Shown one piece after another: positions 62,601-64,000 of a stretch of 64,000 nucleotides of DNA. Below the pieces are notes generated by a model. The model saw only the letters and a list, made by a program, of their open reading frames with translations. It had not been told where the DNA came from and searched no databases. The position numbers were made by a program, and so were the translations under genes. The DNA comes from Plectrocnemia conspersa (taxonomy: Eukaryota; Arthropoda; Insecta; Trichoptera; Polycentropodidae): NCBI GenBank assembly GCA_009617715.1, contig VTFK01000009.1:558001-622000 (forward strand), read 5' to 3'. How positions within the stretch are numbered: position 1 is the first letter of the stretch; each line of letters opens with the position of its first letter.

Positions 62601-64000
62601 AAACGTAAAAACAGTAAGTAAAGAGTGTCAAAGTGTTTTTTTATATATATATATATTTTGAGTCGGTTCAAGTATAGTTTTCATTAATGTATTTTATATA
62701 CATTAAGTTATTATAGCCTTGTTAGCAACAAATAAATCCAATCGTCTGTGAAGATTAGATTAACATATGGATTTTTGACGTCGTAGATGAATCAGGATTA
62801 ACGTGAAGAGGGAAGCGGCTAATTTATTGTCTTTTTTTGTATGTGTATATTGTTTGCGTAGCTTTATTTGTTAAGAGTTAAGATTAATTATCTTGTGTTT
62901 AAAGTAGAGAATATCACTTATAAGTTTTGGAAGTTTTTTGGAAAAATGTTTTTTGCTCATTTACCTTTTTTTGTGTGTAACTTGATTTATTGAAATTAGT
63001 TTATTTTTTATTCACTCATTTGCATTGCGTGACCGTTTCAAATGTAAATATGTTGGCAATTTGGCAACCTAGCACTTGTCATTTCGCATTCCAGTGTGCT
63101 GAATTTCTCAAGGTCTCGAATGATTATTATAAATAGCATTGAGATAATTTACTGTGTTAAGAACAGTATGCACAATGGCATAACAACTTTCCGGCATGAT
63201 GGAAAGACTAATGGAATTTGGTTTATGGCGCTTTACAACAACGTCATGATAAAAAATTGATATTAAAAATTCGCAAAGAGGTTTTTACTAACGTTTTTTA
63301 GCATTTTTTATAAATTTAAGCTAAGGAAATAACTTGGATTAATTAACATATATTTTATAATGTGACTATAAAATTTAAAGTATGTTATGTCCTACATTAC
63401 AAAAATTTATATTGAGCTTAAACAGTATTACTACTATTGCATATTGTTAGTTTATATTTTATTATTTTATTAGATTTTATTAAAGAAGTTAAAAATATTT
63501 AAGTAGTATTGTGTAAATTTCAATATTCATCTAATCATTAAATTAACTTATTTTTTTATTACAAATTAACCTATCATTTTTTTAATTAAAAACTAAAAAA
63601 AATTTAGTTTATAAACACTATATAGAATACATTTAAAATAAAAATATTAAAATTATTTTTACTGTATATATAATTGGTTTACTGTATTTTATGTATTTTC
63701 TTTATTTTGCAAAGTAATTGACTTAAGTGTGTAGTAGTAAATTTAATTAAGCAACTATAAATTACATTGTAAATATTTTATTAAGATATTTATATTGTTT
63801 TATTTTAATAAGCATTAAAATATTAATATTGAAATGCCGCTCGTCATAATTATTTTGTGTGTAATACAATACACAACTTAGTGTTTGTAATACAATACAT
63901 TAAAATATAATACCCATTCAATGATTAAATATCGCTGGCAAGTAAAGCAAAATATCACATAATTAATCATGCATTGAAATGCAAATTTATGTTAAAATTT
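59671..64000. other. AT-rich DNA with no recognised gene
   Basis: A GC-richer patch at 60290-60430 shows no recognisable protein. A plus-strand open frame at 60791-61015 (74 codons) has no familiar motif and low-complexity surroundings. The rest, including 61-64 kb, is AT-rich, with a TA run near 62640-62656. It may be intergenic or an upstream intron of pHCl. Confidence 0.6.

Noticed and set aside
1..64000. CRISPR array, operon, ribosome binding sites or phage genes
   Set aside because: No regular spaced repeats and no run of uninterrupted genes. Introns and insect transposons show this is eukaryotic DNA.

Overview
The window reads as nuclear DNA of an insect, with Lepidoptera the best guess. 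It is very AT-rich, has large introns, carries decayed Tc1/mariner, pogo-like and LINE copies, and has a four-unit TTAGG tract (the insect telomere repeat). It contains one gene I can recognise. That gene lies on the minus strand and encodes a proton/ligand-gated anion channel subunit of the Cys-loop superfamily, insect pH-sensitive chloride channel (pHCl) type. It was rebuilt exon by exon from splice sites, because most of its exons are too short to stand out as open reading frames.

Gene layout (minus strand, 5' to 3' means right to left). A candidate first coding exon lies at 52618-52669. The signal-peptide exon is 26909-26998, with its ATG at 26988. Extracellular-domain exons follow at 26654-26742, 16489-16553, 15884-16188 and 14822-14962. 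Two alternative 153-bp exons at 11566-11718 and 10551-10703 each encode the last extracellular residues, M1 and the start of M2. The exon at 6165-6379 encodes the rest of M2, M3 and the start of the intracellular loop. A 51-bp exon sits at 109-159. All junctions have GT/AG sites and compatible phases. The 3' end (rest of the M3-M4 loop, M4, stop, 3' UTR) lies beyond the left edge.

Three points stand out. First, the two M1-M2 exons differ at 33 of 153 bases but at only 2 of 50 residues, and one of these is pore position 1' of M2 (Val versus Ser, residue 275 counted from the ATG at 26988). Second, exon 15884-16188 carries one extra base at the first Cys-loop cysteine, which breaks the frame; this is either an assembly error or a real lesion. 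Third, the GC-rich exon at 52618-52669 joins in frame to the signal-peptide exon, which would lengthen the N-terminus and stretch the gene over more than 52 kb.

The rest is intron or upstream DNA. It holds old transposon relics: a paired HTH-transposase fragment near 0.95-2.3 kb, and others near 4.8, 17.6, 39.3, 45.4, 50.2 and 58.3-59.6 kb. It also holds short dispersed repeat families, several strong palindromes and hairpins, simple repeats, and GC-richer islands that may be conserved non-coding or regulatory DNA. I found no rRNA, tRNA or CRISPR array, and no second convincing gene.
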